Source: Mesolinea sp049657925 (lineage in GTDB: Bacteria > Chloroflexota > Anaerolineae > Anaerolineales > Anaerolineaceae). Taken from it: a stretch of DNA of 64,000 nucleotides. Below the pieces are notes generated by a model. That model was not told where the DNA came from. It searched no databases and saw only the letters and a program-made list of their open reading frames with translations. Positions 29,188 to 37,724 of this stretch are shown here, piece after piece; the stretch's first letter is position 1, and every line of letters starts with the position of its first letter. The stretch covers positions 30,234-94,233 of the forward strand of contig JBASOE010000042.1 in assembly GCA_049657925.1 (NCBI GenBank), read 5' to 3'. The position numbers were made by a program, and so were the translations under genes.

Positions 29188-29219
29188 ACACCCAGGAAGC
29201 TCACTTTCCTGGGTGTTTT
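29188..29219 (+). terminator. Intrinsic terminator after rpoC
   Basis: An 11-base perfect stem, ACACCCAGGAA (29188-29198) with TTCCTGGGTGT (29206-29216), has a 7-base loop and is followed by TTT. It separates rpoC from gyrA. Confidence 0.9.
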
Positions 29220-29275
29220 AATGCTATATTTATGCCAACTCCATTGTGTAAGAACCTTCGTTACTGGGAACTGTT

Positions 29276-31723
29276 ATGACCCCGACTGATTATAAGAAAA
29301 TTAACATCAACGATGAAATGCAAGCTTCATATCTGGATTACGCCATGAGCGTCATTGTCTCCCGTGCGCTGCCTGATGCCAGGGACGGGATGAAACCAGT
29401 ACAAAGGCGCATTCTCTACGCAATGTATGACATGGGGATCAGAGCAGATACACCCCATAAAAAGTCAGCCAGAATTGTTGGCGAGGTGTTGGGCAAGTAT
29501 CACCCGCATGGTGATTCTGCTGTCTACGAGGCTATGGCTCGTATGGCTCAGGACTTTTCCGAGCGGTACATGCTGGTGGACGGCCAAGGGAATTTTGGTA
29601 GCATTGATGGGGACCCGCCTGCTGCCATGCGTTATACCGAAGCGCGTTTGTCTGAACCAGCCATGGAGATGCTGCGACAACTTGACATGGATACGGTCAA
29701 TTTCACCAGCAACTTCGATGGGACACTGGAGGAACCATTAGTATTGCCCTCCGCAATCCCGAATATGCTCGTCAACGGTGCCACAGGCATTGCTGTCGGT
29801 ATGGCGACCAATATCCCACCTCATAATTTGGGAGAAGTGGTTGACGCATTGGTGTTGATGCTTGAGCATTACGATGACATCGAAGATCTAACCGTCGAAG
29901 AATTAATGCGTTACATCAAGGGACCAGATTTTCCGACCGGTGGTTTGATTCTGCAGGATGAAAACTCAGAATCACTGGCGCAAATCTATGGCAGCGGAAA
30001 TGGTTTGATCCAGGTTCGTGCTCGAGTGAGGCTTGAGGAAATGTCTCGTGGTCGCATGCGCATTATCGTGACTGAGATTCCCTTCATGGTCAACAAGTCT
30101 TCCTTAATCGAACGCATTGCTGAAATCACCCGCGAAGGTGGTTTGGAAGGAATTGCGGACCTGCGCGACGAATCGGATCGTCAGGGAATGCGCATAGTAA
30201 TCGACCTCAATAAGAATGCAGAACCCGAAAAGATTCTGCAAATCCTTTATAAACGCACCCAGATGCACAACACCTTCGGCATAAACATCCTGGCTTTGGT
30301 GGATGGAAGTCCGCACAAGCTTTCGCTCAAACAAGCCTTGCGTGTGTACATCGAGCACAGGTTGACTGTGGTCAAACGCCGCACTCAATACGAACTGAAA
30401 AAAAATGAAGACCGGCTGCACATATTGGCAGCCTTACGCATTGCCATCCGCAGTATTGATGAAGTCATCGCCATCATTCGCAAAGCTGAAAATGTTGAGA
30501 CTGCCCGACAAAATTTGATGGCTAAGTTCAACTTGGACGAGATCCAGGCGAATGCCATCCTGGAAATGCCTTTACGCCGGCTCGCTTCACTTGAACGGAA
30601 AAAGATAGAAGAGGAATACAAGCTGGTCAGTGAAACTATCGAGAGATTAAAGGCTTTGTTAAAATCACCCAGCAAGATGCGCCAGGAAGTCATCGACGAA
30701 CTCAAGGCCGTCAAAGTTAAATATGGTGATCCAAGACGAACGCAAATCATTCACCTTGGTGAAGGCGAAAAAGTATCTGAATTGCTCACACAAACCGATG
30801 TGATGCCGCTGGAGCATTTTTGGGTGGAAGTATCTGAGTCAGGCTTGCTATCGCGTACCGAAGGGGATGTTTCTAACCGACTCGGTGGGGCGGATGCGCC
30901 CTGGAACATGATCCGCACCAACACACACGAGACCATTTTTTTGGTGACGACCGAGGGTCGCTGCGCGGCGATTCACTCATTGGCAATACCTGTACAAAAA
31001 CAAGACGAACCTGGTGTGCCGGCATCCAAGATTGCCCCACTGCATAAGAACGATATTTTACAAGGAATTTTCGCCGTTCCGATGGACACTGGGAACCTTC
31101 CGGAGCGCTACATTGTTACAGTTACGAGACAAGGGATGATCAAAAGGTCAAGTGTTGCGGATTTGCCCGGTGCGTCAGCCAGCAGTTTTGTGTTGGTAAA
31201 GACTAATGATAATGACGAGTTATTCAAGATCCTGCTTACAGACGGAAGCCAGGACTTGTTGCTGACCACCGCCAGAGGCATGACGATACGCTTCCCGGAA
31301 CAGGAAGTTCGTTCTATGGGTCTGGTCGCAGCCGGTGTCAACGCTATCAAGCTTAAAGATGGCGATTGGGTGGTTGGTGCCAGTACTGTTTCTGATAAGG
31401 ATGAGGTCGCACTGGTCAGTCGTACTGGTTTTGGCAAACGAATTTCAGGAAGTGAATATCCTGTCCAAGGACGATATGGACAGGGAGTGATTAGTTGGAA
31501 GCTTGACCAGAAGGACGAGATTGTTGCGCAATTGGTGGGAAAACTAACCGACAAAGGTATTTGCCATTTCCGGAAATCAGCCAGTAAAGTGTTTAGTATT
31601 ACAAACACACCTGCCCGCAAACGTGCCGCAATCGGTCAGGCGGTTTTCACATTAAAAAATGGCGACGAAATTATTGGTTTCACCAGCATTGAAGATATGA
31701 GCGAATACTGGGGAATGAAGTAG
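29276..31723 (+). CDS. gyrA: DNA gyrase subunit A
   Basis: 815 residues. The breakage-reunion core is complete: YLDYAMSVIVSRALPDARDGMKPVQRRILYAMYDMG, the quinolone-determining region GKYHPHGDSAVYEAMARMAQ, and the active-site Tyr ~120 in PPAAMRYTEARLS. The C-terminal beta-pinwheel begins near residue 500. The GyrA box is degenerate (QGRYGQG rather than QRRGGKG), so a ParC/topoisomerase IV role cannot be fully excluded, although an overall box-like motif supports gyrase. A weak TATATT -10-like element lies upstream. It ends one base before the stop of the convergent HD gene, with no terminator between them. Confidence 0.9.
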   Translation: MTPTDYKKININDEMQASYLDYAMSVIVSRALPDARDGMKPVQRRILYAMYDMGIRADTPHKKSARIVGEVLGKYHPHGDSAVYEAMARMAQDFSERYMLVDGQGNFGSIDGDPPAAMRYTEARLSEPAMEMLRQLDMDTVNFTSNFDGTLEEPLVLPSAIPNMLVNGATGIAVGMATNIPPHNLGEVVDALVLMLEHYDDIEDLTVEELMRYIKGPDFPTGGLILQDENSESLAQIYGSGNGLIQVRARVRLEEMSRGRMRIIVTEIPFMVNKSSLIERIAEITREGGLEGIADLRDESDRQGMRIVIDLNKNAEPEKILQILYKRTQMHNTFGINILALVDGSPHKLSLKQALRVYIEHRLTVVKRRTQYELKKNEDRLHILAALRIAIRSIDEVIAIIRKAENVETARQNLMAKFNLDEIQANAILEMPLRRLASLERKKIEEEYKLVSETIERLKALLKSPSKMRQEVIDELKAVKVKYGDPRRTQIIHLGEGEKVSELLTQTDVMPLEHFWVEVSESGLLSRTEGDVSNRLGGADAPWNMIRTNTHETIFLVTTEGRCAAIHSLAIPVQKQDEPGVPASKIAPLHKNDILQGIFAVPMDTGNLPERYIVTVTRQGMIKRSSVADLPGASASSFVLVKTNDNDELFKILLTDGSQDLLLTTARGMTIRFPEQEVRSMGLVAAGVNAIKLKDGDWVVGASTVSDKDEVALVSRTGFGKRISGSEYPVQGRYGQGVISWKLDQKDEIVAQLVGKLTDKGICHFRKSASKVFSITNTPARKRAAIGQAVFTLKNGDEIIGFTSIEDMSEYWGMK

Positions 31724-31724
31724 G

Positions 31725-32300
31725 TTAAGCCGTAGGTTCCAAATCACCTGCAAGGCCGAGTTCAGGCGCAATGGCGCGCATGGCATGGATTACGTTCTGA
31801 ACGTGTTCCCACAACGGCATGCCGAATTCTTCTGCGCCACTTTCCATCACAGGACGTAAAGCCCCTGCCGCGAATGACTTGTCTTTCCACTTCTTTTTCA
31901 CCGAAGTGGCCTCGAGATCGTAAAGCGATCTGGAAGGTCGCACAAGGGCGACGGCAGTGATCATGCCCGTGATTTCGTCACAGGCGTAAAGTGCTTTATC
32001 TAATAAACTGACTCTTGGATACTCTGGATTATCGGCATGGCTTGCAATGGAGTAGATCACTTCCTCGCTGACACCTCGATCACGGAGCAAGCTCAACCCT
32101 AAATTAGGATGATCGCCTCTGATGGGATGCACTTCCCAGTCGTAGTCGTGAAGCAGGCCTGTCAATCCCCAAATCTCTTCGTCCTGATTGAGCTTTCGGG
32201 CATACCAGCGCATTGCTGCTTCGACGGAAAGCATGTGGTTGATCAAGCCTTCAGTTTTGATAAATTCATGCACGAGTTCGAGTGCTTCATGGCGGTTCAT
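31725..32300 (-). CDS. HD-domain phosphohydrolase
   Basis: 191 residues from ATG 32300; a longer frame would run into the upstream gene. It has the HD signature in GLINHMLSVEAAM...LTGLLHDYDWE...IASHADN and a conserved region ALYACDEITGMITAVALVRPSRSL. This matches the small HDIG-type family related to predicted nucleotidases and RNA ligase-associated hydrolases. The substrate is unknown. It starts one base after the SanA-like stop, so the two minus-strand genes are probably coupled. Confidence 0.8.
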   Translation of the reverse strand: MNRHEALELVHEFIKTEGLINHMLSVEAAMRWYARKLNQDEEIWGLTGLLHDYDWEVHPIRGDHPNLGLSLLRDRGVSEEVIYSIASHADNPEYPRVSLLDKALYACDEITGMITAVALVRPSRSLYDLEATSVKKKWKDKSFAAGALRPVMESGAEEFGMPLWEHVQNVIHAMRAIAPELGLAGDLEPTA

Positions 32301-32301
32301 A

Positions 32302-32943
32302 CTAATTCTCCGGGAAAATGGGTTCAGCCTCGCCAAGAACTGGCAATGGCTTGCCTACAAATATATCCCAAGCGGCTGAAACTGTAGCAAAAACCTCGCG
32401 AAATTGCCAATACGCATAACGCTCAGGGATGTAATCTGATTGGTCGACAGCTACCCCTTTCACCTCGATCCCGAGTTGGTCGCACAGGAAAACAGCTCGT
32501 GAGAGGTGGTATTGCTGGGTGACAATGATTGCTTGCTCAACCCCAAAGATAACCTTTGCGCGATAGCAAGTGTCGTAAGTGCGACGTCCAGCGAAATCAA
32601 GCACGATGTCTGCGTCTGGAATGCCTTGTGCCAGGCAATATTCGCGCATGGATCCCGGTTCGTTGTAGTCAATAAAACGGTTGTCACCACTTAGCAGTAA
32701 CTTTTGCACTTTTCCTGCCTGATAAAGTTTGATAGCTTCGTCCAGCCTGTCTCCAAGGGCAGCAGAGGGTGTACCGGCACGGGTCAACCCGGCTCCAGGA
32801 ACGATCACCACTGGGGCATTCTGTACGATATTTGCTTCAAAAATCTTGTCACTGGCGTAACTTACGATCGCAAATCGAATGGCTAATATCAAGACACTTG
32901 GAATGAATATCGCCAGGAGGGCAATTCGAAGTGTTTTTTTCAT
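32302..32943 (-). CDS. SanA/YdcF-like DUF218 membrane-anchored protein
   Basis: 213 residues with one N-terminal TM helix (~residues 6-27) and an extracytoplasmic DUF218 domain. The motifs are VVIVPGAGLTRAGTPSAALGDRLDEAIKLYQAGKVQKLLLSGD, GRRTYDTCYRAK and IIVTQQYHLSRAVFLCDQLGI. These match SanA, linked to envelope barrier function in E. coli; the biochemical activity of the family is not established. It lies 3 bases after the PhnD-like lipoprotein gene and directly precedes the HD gene, forming a three-gene minus-strand set. Confidence 0.85.
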   Translation of the reverse strand: MKKTLRIALLAIFIPSVLILAIRFAIVSYASDKIFEANIVQNAPVVIVPGAGLTRAGTPSAALGDRLDEAIKLYQAGKVQKLLLSGDNRFIDYNEPGSMREYCLAQGIPDADIVLDFAGRRTYDTCYRAKVIFGVEQAIIVTQQYHLSRAVFLCDQLGIEVKGVAVDQSDYIPERYAYWQFREVFATVSAAWDIFVGKPLPVLGEAEPIFPEN

Positions 32944-32946
32944 GTT

Positions 32947-34002
32947 TTATTGACCAATTAGAGAGTAAAGATTGACTCCCTGGCTGCGCAGCAAACCACG
33001 AAGGTCATCATAAGTGCCGTCCAGAATCCCATCCATCCCCACCACGTCGTAATCCAGCAAACTGCTAAACATCTGTTTGCCCTCATCAGTGCGAACAGTC
33101 TGAATGAGCTGCTCAGCAACACGATTGCGGAAAGCCAAGTCAAGCGTGGGGACGGCAGAGAGACTCAAATTAGGGATAATTTTGCCAGATGTCCAAATGA
33201 TTGGAACTTTTGAAAGCACGTCAGATAAATCTGTGATTATCTCTGAAGAGGTGCGTGGATCCGCCAAGTATGCGTAGGTCGCGGAAAAATCGCAAACTCC
33301 TTTGATGTATAAGGCGCGGATGCTGGCGCTGGAAGAATATGTAAAAACAGGCTCCTTGGTGTTGATTGCATTTTGAGCAAGTAAGCCGTTGGGAACCCAA
33401 TAACCAGAAAGCGAGCGTTCACTTGAATAGCAAGGCCTAAGACCAGAAAACTGCTGTAGCGCTTGTACCGCAGATGTTGTGGAAGTATGCGTTCCGGAAT
33501 CGAAGTAACTGGTAAAGTTAGAGTCAACGTTTCCAAGAAATTGCACCCCATAGGCAGTGACACCAAGATGGTTCGTGACTAGTACTGAGGTAAGCAACTG
33601 CTTTTGCGCTGCGAGTATGTACTCCACTGGTTGCAACCAGGCAAATTGGACAAAACCTTTCTGCAATGCTTCTTCAAGTTGCAAAAAATCAGCAAAGAAA
33701 ATTACTGTGAAAATGACTCCCATGTTCGCAGAAAGTTGACTTGCGAGACGATCGGCATCGGATCTTTGAGTCTCAGTGACCATCGAGTCAACGATGCCCA
33801 TTCTATAAGGATTCTCGTTCGAACCAACAGGTGGAAGGGTTGGGGTGTAGGTCGGCATAGGCGTCGACAAAGTATCAATGCTGACTTCTGGGCTCACAAT
33901 GGCTTCTGAGGAGGGTCTCGATTGAGTTGAGCTACATGCACTCAACAACAAAACTCCGACCAAGCAGAAGGTGATAAGTGAAGTCATACGCCCGCCAACC
34001 AT
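32947..34002 (-). CDS. PhnD-like substrate-binding lipoprotein
   Basis: 351 residues with an N-terminal lipoprotein signal (CLVGVLLLSAC, lipidated Cys ~23) and a Ser/Pro/Thr-rich spacer. A periplasmic-binding domain of the phosphate/phosphonate (PhnD) type follows: MGIVDSMVTETQRSDADRLASQLSANMGVIFTVIFFADFLQLEEALQKGFVQFAWLQPVEYILA. No ABC permease or ATPase is adjacent, so it may be an orphan receptor or sensor. The ATG at 34002 has no clear ribosome site, but TAAAAT lies just ahead of it, suggesting a leaderless message; ATG 33987 is an alternative start. Confidence 0.75.
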   Translation of the reverse strand: MVGGRMTSLITFCLVGVLLLSACSSTQSRPSSEAIVSPEVSIDTLSTPMPTYTPTLPPVGSNENPYRMGIVDSMVTETQRSDADRLASQLSANMGVIFTVIFFADFLQLEEALQKGFVQFAWLQPVEYILAAQKQLLTSVLVTNHLGVTAYGVQFLGNVDSNFTSYFDSGTHTSTTSAVQALQQFSGLRPCYSSERSLSGYWVPNGLLAQNAINTKEPVFTYSSSASIRALYIKGVCDFSATYAYLADPRTSSEIITDLSDVLSKVPIIWTSGKIIPNLSLSAVPTLDLAFRNRVAEQLIQTVRTDEGKQMFSSLLDYDVVGMDGILDGTYDDLRGLLRSQGVNLYSLIGQ

Positions 34003-34070
34003 TACTGAATTTTACCCTAACCTGAAGCCATGCAAGATACGTGTGTTAAAATCTGGATTGGAGGCAGAAA

Positions 34071-34556
34071 ATGAAAACAGAACTGGTCACAATCCACAAT
34101 CCTGATGAACTCAACTTGATATTGGGACAGTCACATTTTATTAAGACCGTTGAGGACTTGCATGAGATATTGGTTTCTTCCGTCCCTGGGATCAAATTTG
34201 GTCTGGCTTTTTGTGAAGCCTCCACTCAACGTCTTGTTCGCTGGAGTGGAAATGAAAACTGCTTGATAGAACTGGCCACGCAAAACGCTATGCAGATTGG
34301 TGCGGGTCACAGTTTTATCATTTTCTTGGGTCAGGGCTACTTTCCGATCAATGTGCTCAATCAAATCAAGATGGTTCCGGAAGTTTGCCGTATTTATTGC
34401 GCGACTGCCAACCCTGTGCAAGTTGTTATCGCGGAGTCAGCGCAAGGTCGGGGTATCCTGGGTGTAATTGACGGAGAATCCCCCCTGGGGGTTGAATCTG
34501 AAGATGAAATAGCAGATCGAAAAGCCCTATTGCGGAAATTTGGTTATAAGGCTTAG
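34071..34556 (+). CDS. Adenosine-specific kinase family protein (DUF355)
   Basis: 161 residues resembling the compact PF04008 family known mostly from archaea: GIKFGLAFCEASTQRLVRWSGN, GAGHSFIIFLG, FPINVLNQIKMVPEVCRIYCATANPVQVVI and GRGILGVIDGESPLGVE. A strong GGAGG site and a TTAAAAT -10-like element precede the ATG. The name comes from structural work; the true role is uncertain. It diverges from the PhnD-like gene, and its stop overlaps the convergent rdgB stop by 4 bases (TTAG), so their transcripts must overlap. Confidence 0.85.
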   Translation: MKTELVTIHNPDELNLILGQSHFIKTVEDLHEILVSSVPGIKFGLAFCEASTQRLVRWSGNENCLIELATQNAMQIGAGHSFIIFLGQGYFPINVLNQIKMVPEVCRIYCATANPVQVVIAESAQGRGILGVIDGESPLGVESEDEIADRKALLRKFGYKA

Positions 34557-35158
34557 CGAGTTTCTTTTGAAAATCGGATTAATTCAGGCATTAACGCCTG
34601 AATTGCTCGTGCGCGATGGCTGATTTGATTCTTCACTGAGTCTGGCAGGTCTGCCATGGTTTTGTTTGAGCCGGCAATTCTGAAGATGGGGTCATAGCCA
34701 AAACCATTTGAGCCGCTAAAGGTGTCCTGAATTTCACCCAAGCAGATGCCGCTGGCGCTGACCCAGTCCTCTGGGGCGCGCATCAGCACAACCTCGCTAC
34801 GAAATTTGGCCGACCAAGGTTTCGGTTTATCTGCCAATAATTCCAACAGACGCAAACATCGTTCATGCCCTGTCGCGTTCGGATCTATAATCAAGCGGTG
34901 GGAATGAAGGCCGGGCACGCCTCCCAAAGCGTCCACTTCCAGACCGGAGTCGTCAGATAAAACTGGCAAACCACTTGTTTTTGAAAAAGCAATGGCTTTT
35001 AGCAAGGCATTTTCAAGATATGTCTGACCGTCTTCTTCCACCTCAAGTGTGATTCCAAGGTCATTGGGGGTGACGACATGCACTGACAGTCCATCCAAAA
35101 GAGCGACCATTTCGGTCACCTTGTGGGGATTGTTTGTAGCGAGCAATAGTTGTTGCAT
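34553..35158 (-). CDS. rdgB: XTP/dITP diphosphatase (HAM1/RdgB)
   Basis: Removes non-canonical purine nucleotides (ITP, dITP, XTP) by hydrolysis to the monophosphate. The 201-residue protein shows LLLATNNPHKVTEM at the N-terminus, the substrate and metal motif VLSDDSGLEVDALGGVPGLHSHR, SGSNGFGYDPIFRI, and KNQISHRARA near the end. It converges on the DUF355 gene with overlapping stops and diverges from yceD across 60 bases. Confidence 0.93.
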   Translation of the reverse strand: MQQLLLATNNPHKVTEMVALLDGLSVHVVTPNDLGITLEVEEDGQTYLENALLKAIAFSKTSGLPVLSDDSGLEVDALGGVPGLHSHRLIIDPNATGHERCLRLLELLADKPKPWSAKFRSEVVLMRAPEDWVSASGICLGEIQDTFSGSNGFGYDPIFRIAGSNKTMADLPDSVKNQISHRARAIQALMPELIRFSKETR

Positions 35159-35183
35159 CAGGTTCGGTTTCCTTAATTCGACA

Positions 35184-35192
35184 TGTTATAAT
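35184..35192 (+). promoter_or_regulatory. Extended -10 promoter of yceD
   Basis: TGT followed by TATAAT (35187-35192) forms an extended -10. The -35 (TTCGGT near 35164) is weak. The start would be about 20 bases ahead of the gene, leaving room for the GAAGGA ribosome site. Confidence 0.6.
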
Positions 35193-35218
35193 CTCAAACG
35201 AAGGAAATTGTAACTGAA

Positions 35219-35704
35219 ATGGAACTTTCCCATAACGTCTTAAAAACCAATATTGGTTTCATGCTCAATAAACCGATCGGTTATTCCCGTGATTTCCAAA
35301 TTGACTACGATGCCATTCGAATCGAACCTGATTTGGACGTCATCAACCTGCACAGTGATTACCGCTTATCCCGAACCCAGGAAGGGTTGCTCTTTGATGG
35401 AACGGTGAGGGGTACGATAGATTCGCAATGTGTGCGTTGTCTCGAATCCGCCCCGGTGGAAGTTGAAGCTCAAATTGAAGAGCTTTACTTCTTCCCGGAT
35501 CATGTAAAAGACGCATCAGAGCAATCCATCCCCGAGGATGGCTACATCGAACTTGGAGAAGTATTTCGCGACTATCTGTTACTCGAGCTACCCATTCATC
35601 ATCTCTGCAAGCCAGATTGTAAAGGGGTGTGCGTCGAATGTGGGCAAAACCTTAACTTGGGTGAATGCGAGCACACGAGCGATCGCATTATTTTTAGTGA
35701 TTAA
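35219..35704 (+). CDS. yceD: YceD/DUF177 protein
   Basis: 161 residues of the DUF177 family, which in many bacteria sits next to rpmF (ribosomal protein L32) and is linked to 23S rRNA and ribosome metabolism. Family cysteines are visible in QCVRCLES and in the C-terminal CKPDCKGVCVECGQNLNLGEC, a likely metal-binding knuckle. GAAGGA precedes the ATG by about 12 bases. Unusually, rpmF does not follow; metG starts 67 bases downstream behind its own -10-like TAGAAT. Confidence 0.88.
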   Translation: MELSHNVLKTNIGFMLNKPIGYSRDFQIDYDAIRIEPDLDVINLHSDYRLSRTQEGLLFDGTVRGTIDSQCVRCLESAPVEVEAQIEELYFFPDHVKDASEQSIPEDGYIELGEVFRDYLLLELPIHHLCKPDCKGVCVECGQNLNLGECEHTSDRIIFSD

Positions 35705-35771
35705 CTCTTCCAACCTAAAGAATCAAACCGCTTAATGATAGAATCTTTTTTCCTACTTTTGGAGGTTTATT

Positions 35772-37562
35772 ATGACTGAGCACGTCCTCATCGCGATCGC
35801 CTGGCCTTATGCCAATTCGGATATTCATGTGGGCAATATCACGGGTTCACACCTGCCTGGGGATATTTGCGCACGTTATCATCGTCTGAGAGGTCGAAAT
35901 GTACTGATGCTTTCAGGAACTGACTCCCACGGCACAGCCATCACGGTTAAGGCCGATGAGAAGCATATCACTCCTCTTGAGGTCTATCAGCATTACCATC
36001 CACGCTTTATCGAGCTTTTTCAAAAGTTGGGCATCTCCTACGACATTTACACCAGCACACACACTTCGAACCATTTTGACATCGCCCAGAAAATATTTAC
36101 CATATTGAACCAGAATGGTTACCTGACCAAAAAAGTCTCCAAGCAATGGTTCAGCGAAAGCCAGAATCGTTTTCTGCCTGACCGTTATGTGGAAGGCACC
36201 TGTTACATCTGCGGTTATCAAGATGCGCGCTCTGACCAATGTGAAAATTGCGGACAAATGTTGGAGCCAGATCGTCTGATCAATCCACACTCCAAAATTG
36301 ATGGGTCGACGCCACTTCTGAAGGATACAGAGCATTACTATCTCAATTTATCTTCGCTTGAACCACAAATTCAGGAATTCCTCAAATCTCGTGAATCCTA
36401 CTGGAGACCGATTGTCATCAATCAATCACTCGGCATGATTCAATCTGTTGGCCTCAAAGAAACTCCCATTACCCGCGATTTGGACTGGGGCATCCCGGTT
36501 CCGGTGGAAGGCTGGGACGGCAAATGCCTTTACGTATGGTTTGAAGCCGTAATAGGCTATCTCTCCGCGGCGGTGGAAACGGCAAAACTGGACGGAGATC
36601 CTGAGAAGTGGCGGAATTGGTGGGTCGATCAGGAAACCAAATCGTTTTATTTCATCGGTAAGGACAACATCACCTTTCACGCAGTTACCTGGCCAGCAGA
36701 ATTGTTGGGCATTACCGATGGTTTGGATGCGGCTTTAGGCGCGAAAGAACCCAAGCCGCTTATTCTGCCGTATAACGTGCCTGCCAATGAGTTCATGAAC
36801 CTGGAAGGTCGCAAAATCAGCGGCAGTCATAATTGGGCTGTATGGGGGTTGGACGCGCTGGAACGATTTGACGCTGACGCGTTGCGTTACTACCTAACCT
36901 CGGCCATGCCCGAAACCCGTGACACCGATTGGGACTGGGAAGAATTTTTCCAGAAAAACAATAACGAATTGGTTGCCACCTGGGGTAACCTGGTCAACCG
37001 TGTGCTGGCTTTCACCTACAAACATTGGGGAGGCCTCATTCCGCAACCTGGAACTTTGCGCGAGTCTGACCTGGCGTTATTGGATACCATCAAAGCTGGT
37101 TTTGGTAGCGTGGCACAGAAGTTAGAAGCAGTGGAATTGCGCAGTGCACTCGCGGAAATCATGTCATTGGCGACTGAAGTCAACAAGTATTTGGATATCC
37201 ATGCGCCTTGGTTTGAGATTAAGACTGACAAGGCTGAAGCTGCCAGATCTGTCTATACCGCTATTCAAGCCATCAACTGGTTAAATATCATGTTCGCGCC
37301 TTTCATTCCCAACACATCTGAAGCTCTACAGGCAATCCTTGGTCAAGGTGCTGCTCTTTTTGGAGATCTGGCGGTCCAGAGCGTCGAGGATGAACTTGGT
37401 CAGCACTCGGTTATGCGCTATCAACCCAACCCCCTGGCTGGTCAAGAGCGATGGGAAGCCGCTACAATTGAAGGTGGTCAGTCTTTCAACCCACCTTATC
37501 CGCTGATCAAGAAACTTGATCACAGCATCGTCGAAGAAGAAAGAGCCCGACTGGGACATTAG
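35772..37562 (+). CDS. metG: Methionyl-tRNA synthetase
   Basis: 596 residues from ATG 35772 behind TGGAGG. Class I signatures: the HIGH equivalent HVGN, the connective-peptide zinc knuckle CYICGYQDARSDQCENCG, and the KMSKS-equivalent loop, here KISGS (GRKISGSHNWAVW). The anticodon-binding helical domain follows (IHAPWFEIKTDKAEAARSVYTAIQAINWLNIMFAPFIP). There is no C-terminal tRNA-binding (EMAP-like) extension, so it is the shorter form. A bidirectional terminator separates it from the convergent uvrC unit. Confidence 0.95.
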   Translation: MTEHVLIAIAWPYANSDIHVGNITGSHLPGDICARYHRLRGRNVLMLSGTDSHGTAITVKADEKHITPLEVYQHYHPRFIELFQKLGISYDIYTSTHTSNHFDIAQKIFTILNQNGYLTKKVSKQWFSESQNRFLPDRYVEGTCYICGYQDARSDQCENCGQMLEPDRLINPHSKIDGSTPLLKDTEHYYLNLSSLEPQIQEFLKSRESYWRPIVINQSLGMIQSVGLKETPITRDLDWGIPVPVEGWDGKCLYVWFEAVIGYLSAAVETAKLDGDPEKWRNWWVDQETKSFYFIGKDNITFHAVTWPAELLGITDGLDAALGAKEPKPLILPYNVPANEFMNLEGRKISGSHNWAVWGLDALERFDADALRYYLTSAMPETRDTDWDWEEFFQKNNNELVATWGNLVNRVLAFTYKHWGGLIPQPGTLRESDLALLDTIKAGFGSVAQKLEAVELRSALAEIMSLATEVNKYLDIHAPWFEIKTDKAEAARSVYTAIQAINWLNIMFAPFIPNTSEALQAILGQGAALFGDLAVQSVEDELGQHSVMRYQPNPLAGQERWEAATIEGGQSFNPPYPLIKKLDHSIVEEERARLGH

Positions 37563-37570
37563 GCAACAAA

Positions 37571-37605
37571 AAGAAGGAGAGAATTGACTTTCTCTCCTTC
37601 TTTTT
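37571..37605. terminator. Bidirectional terminator between metG and the uvrC unit
   Basis: AAGAAGGAGAGAA (37571-37583) pairs with TTCTCTCCTTCTT (37590-37602), a 13-base perfect stem with a 6-base loop. T-runs follow in both directions. Confidence 0.92.
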
Positions 37606-37617
37606 GTCTATTTGATC

Positions 37618-37722
37618 TTATCGAATGAAGGCTGTGAGCACCATAGAGAGGATGATGATCACCGCGATAAGTGCAATCATAATTCTCCAGGCGTTAGTGC
37701 TATTGAACTTTCGGTTTGCCAT
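37618..37722 (-). CDS. 34-residue single-TM small protein coupled to uvrC
   Basis: A short reading frame MANRKFNSTNAWRIM..., then a hydrophobic helix (ALIAVIIILSMVLTAF) and a final Arg. It starts two bases after the uvrC stop, with a GGAG site 6 bases ahead of the ATG inside the end of uvrC. It ends 13 bases before the terminator, so it fills the gap exactly. The basic N-terminus and single helix suggest an N-in membrane peptide. It resembles tiny DUF4044-like membrane proteins in size and layout, but I cannot assign a family. Its position suggests translation coupled to uvrC. Confidence 0.65.
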   Translation of the reverse strand: MANRKFNSTNAWRIMIALIAVIIILSMVLTAFIR

Positions 37723-37724
37723 TA

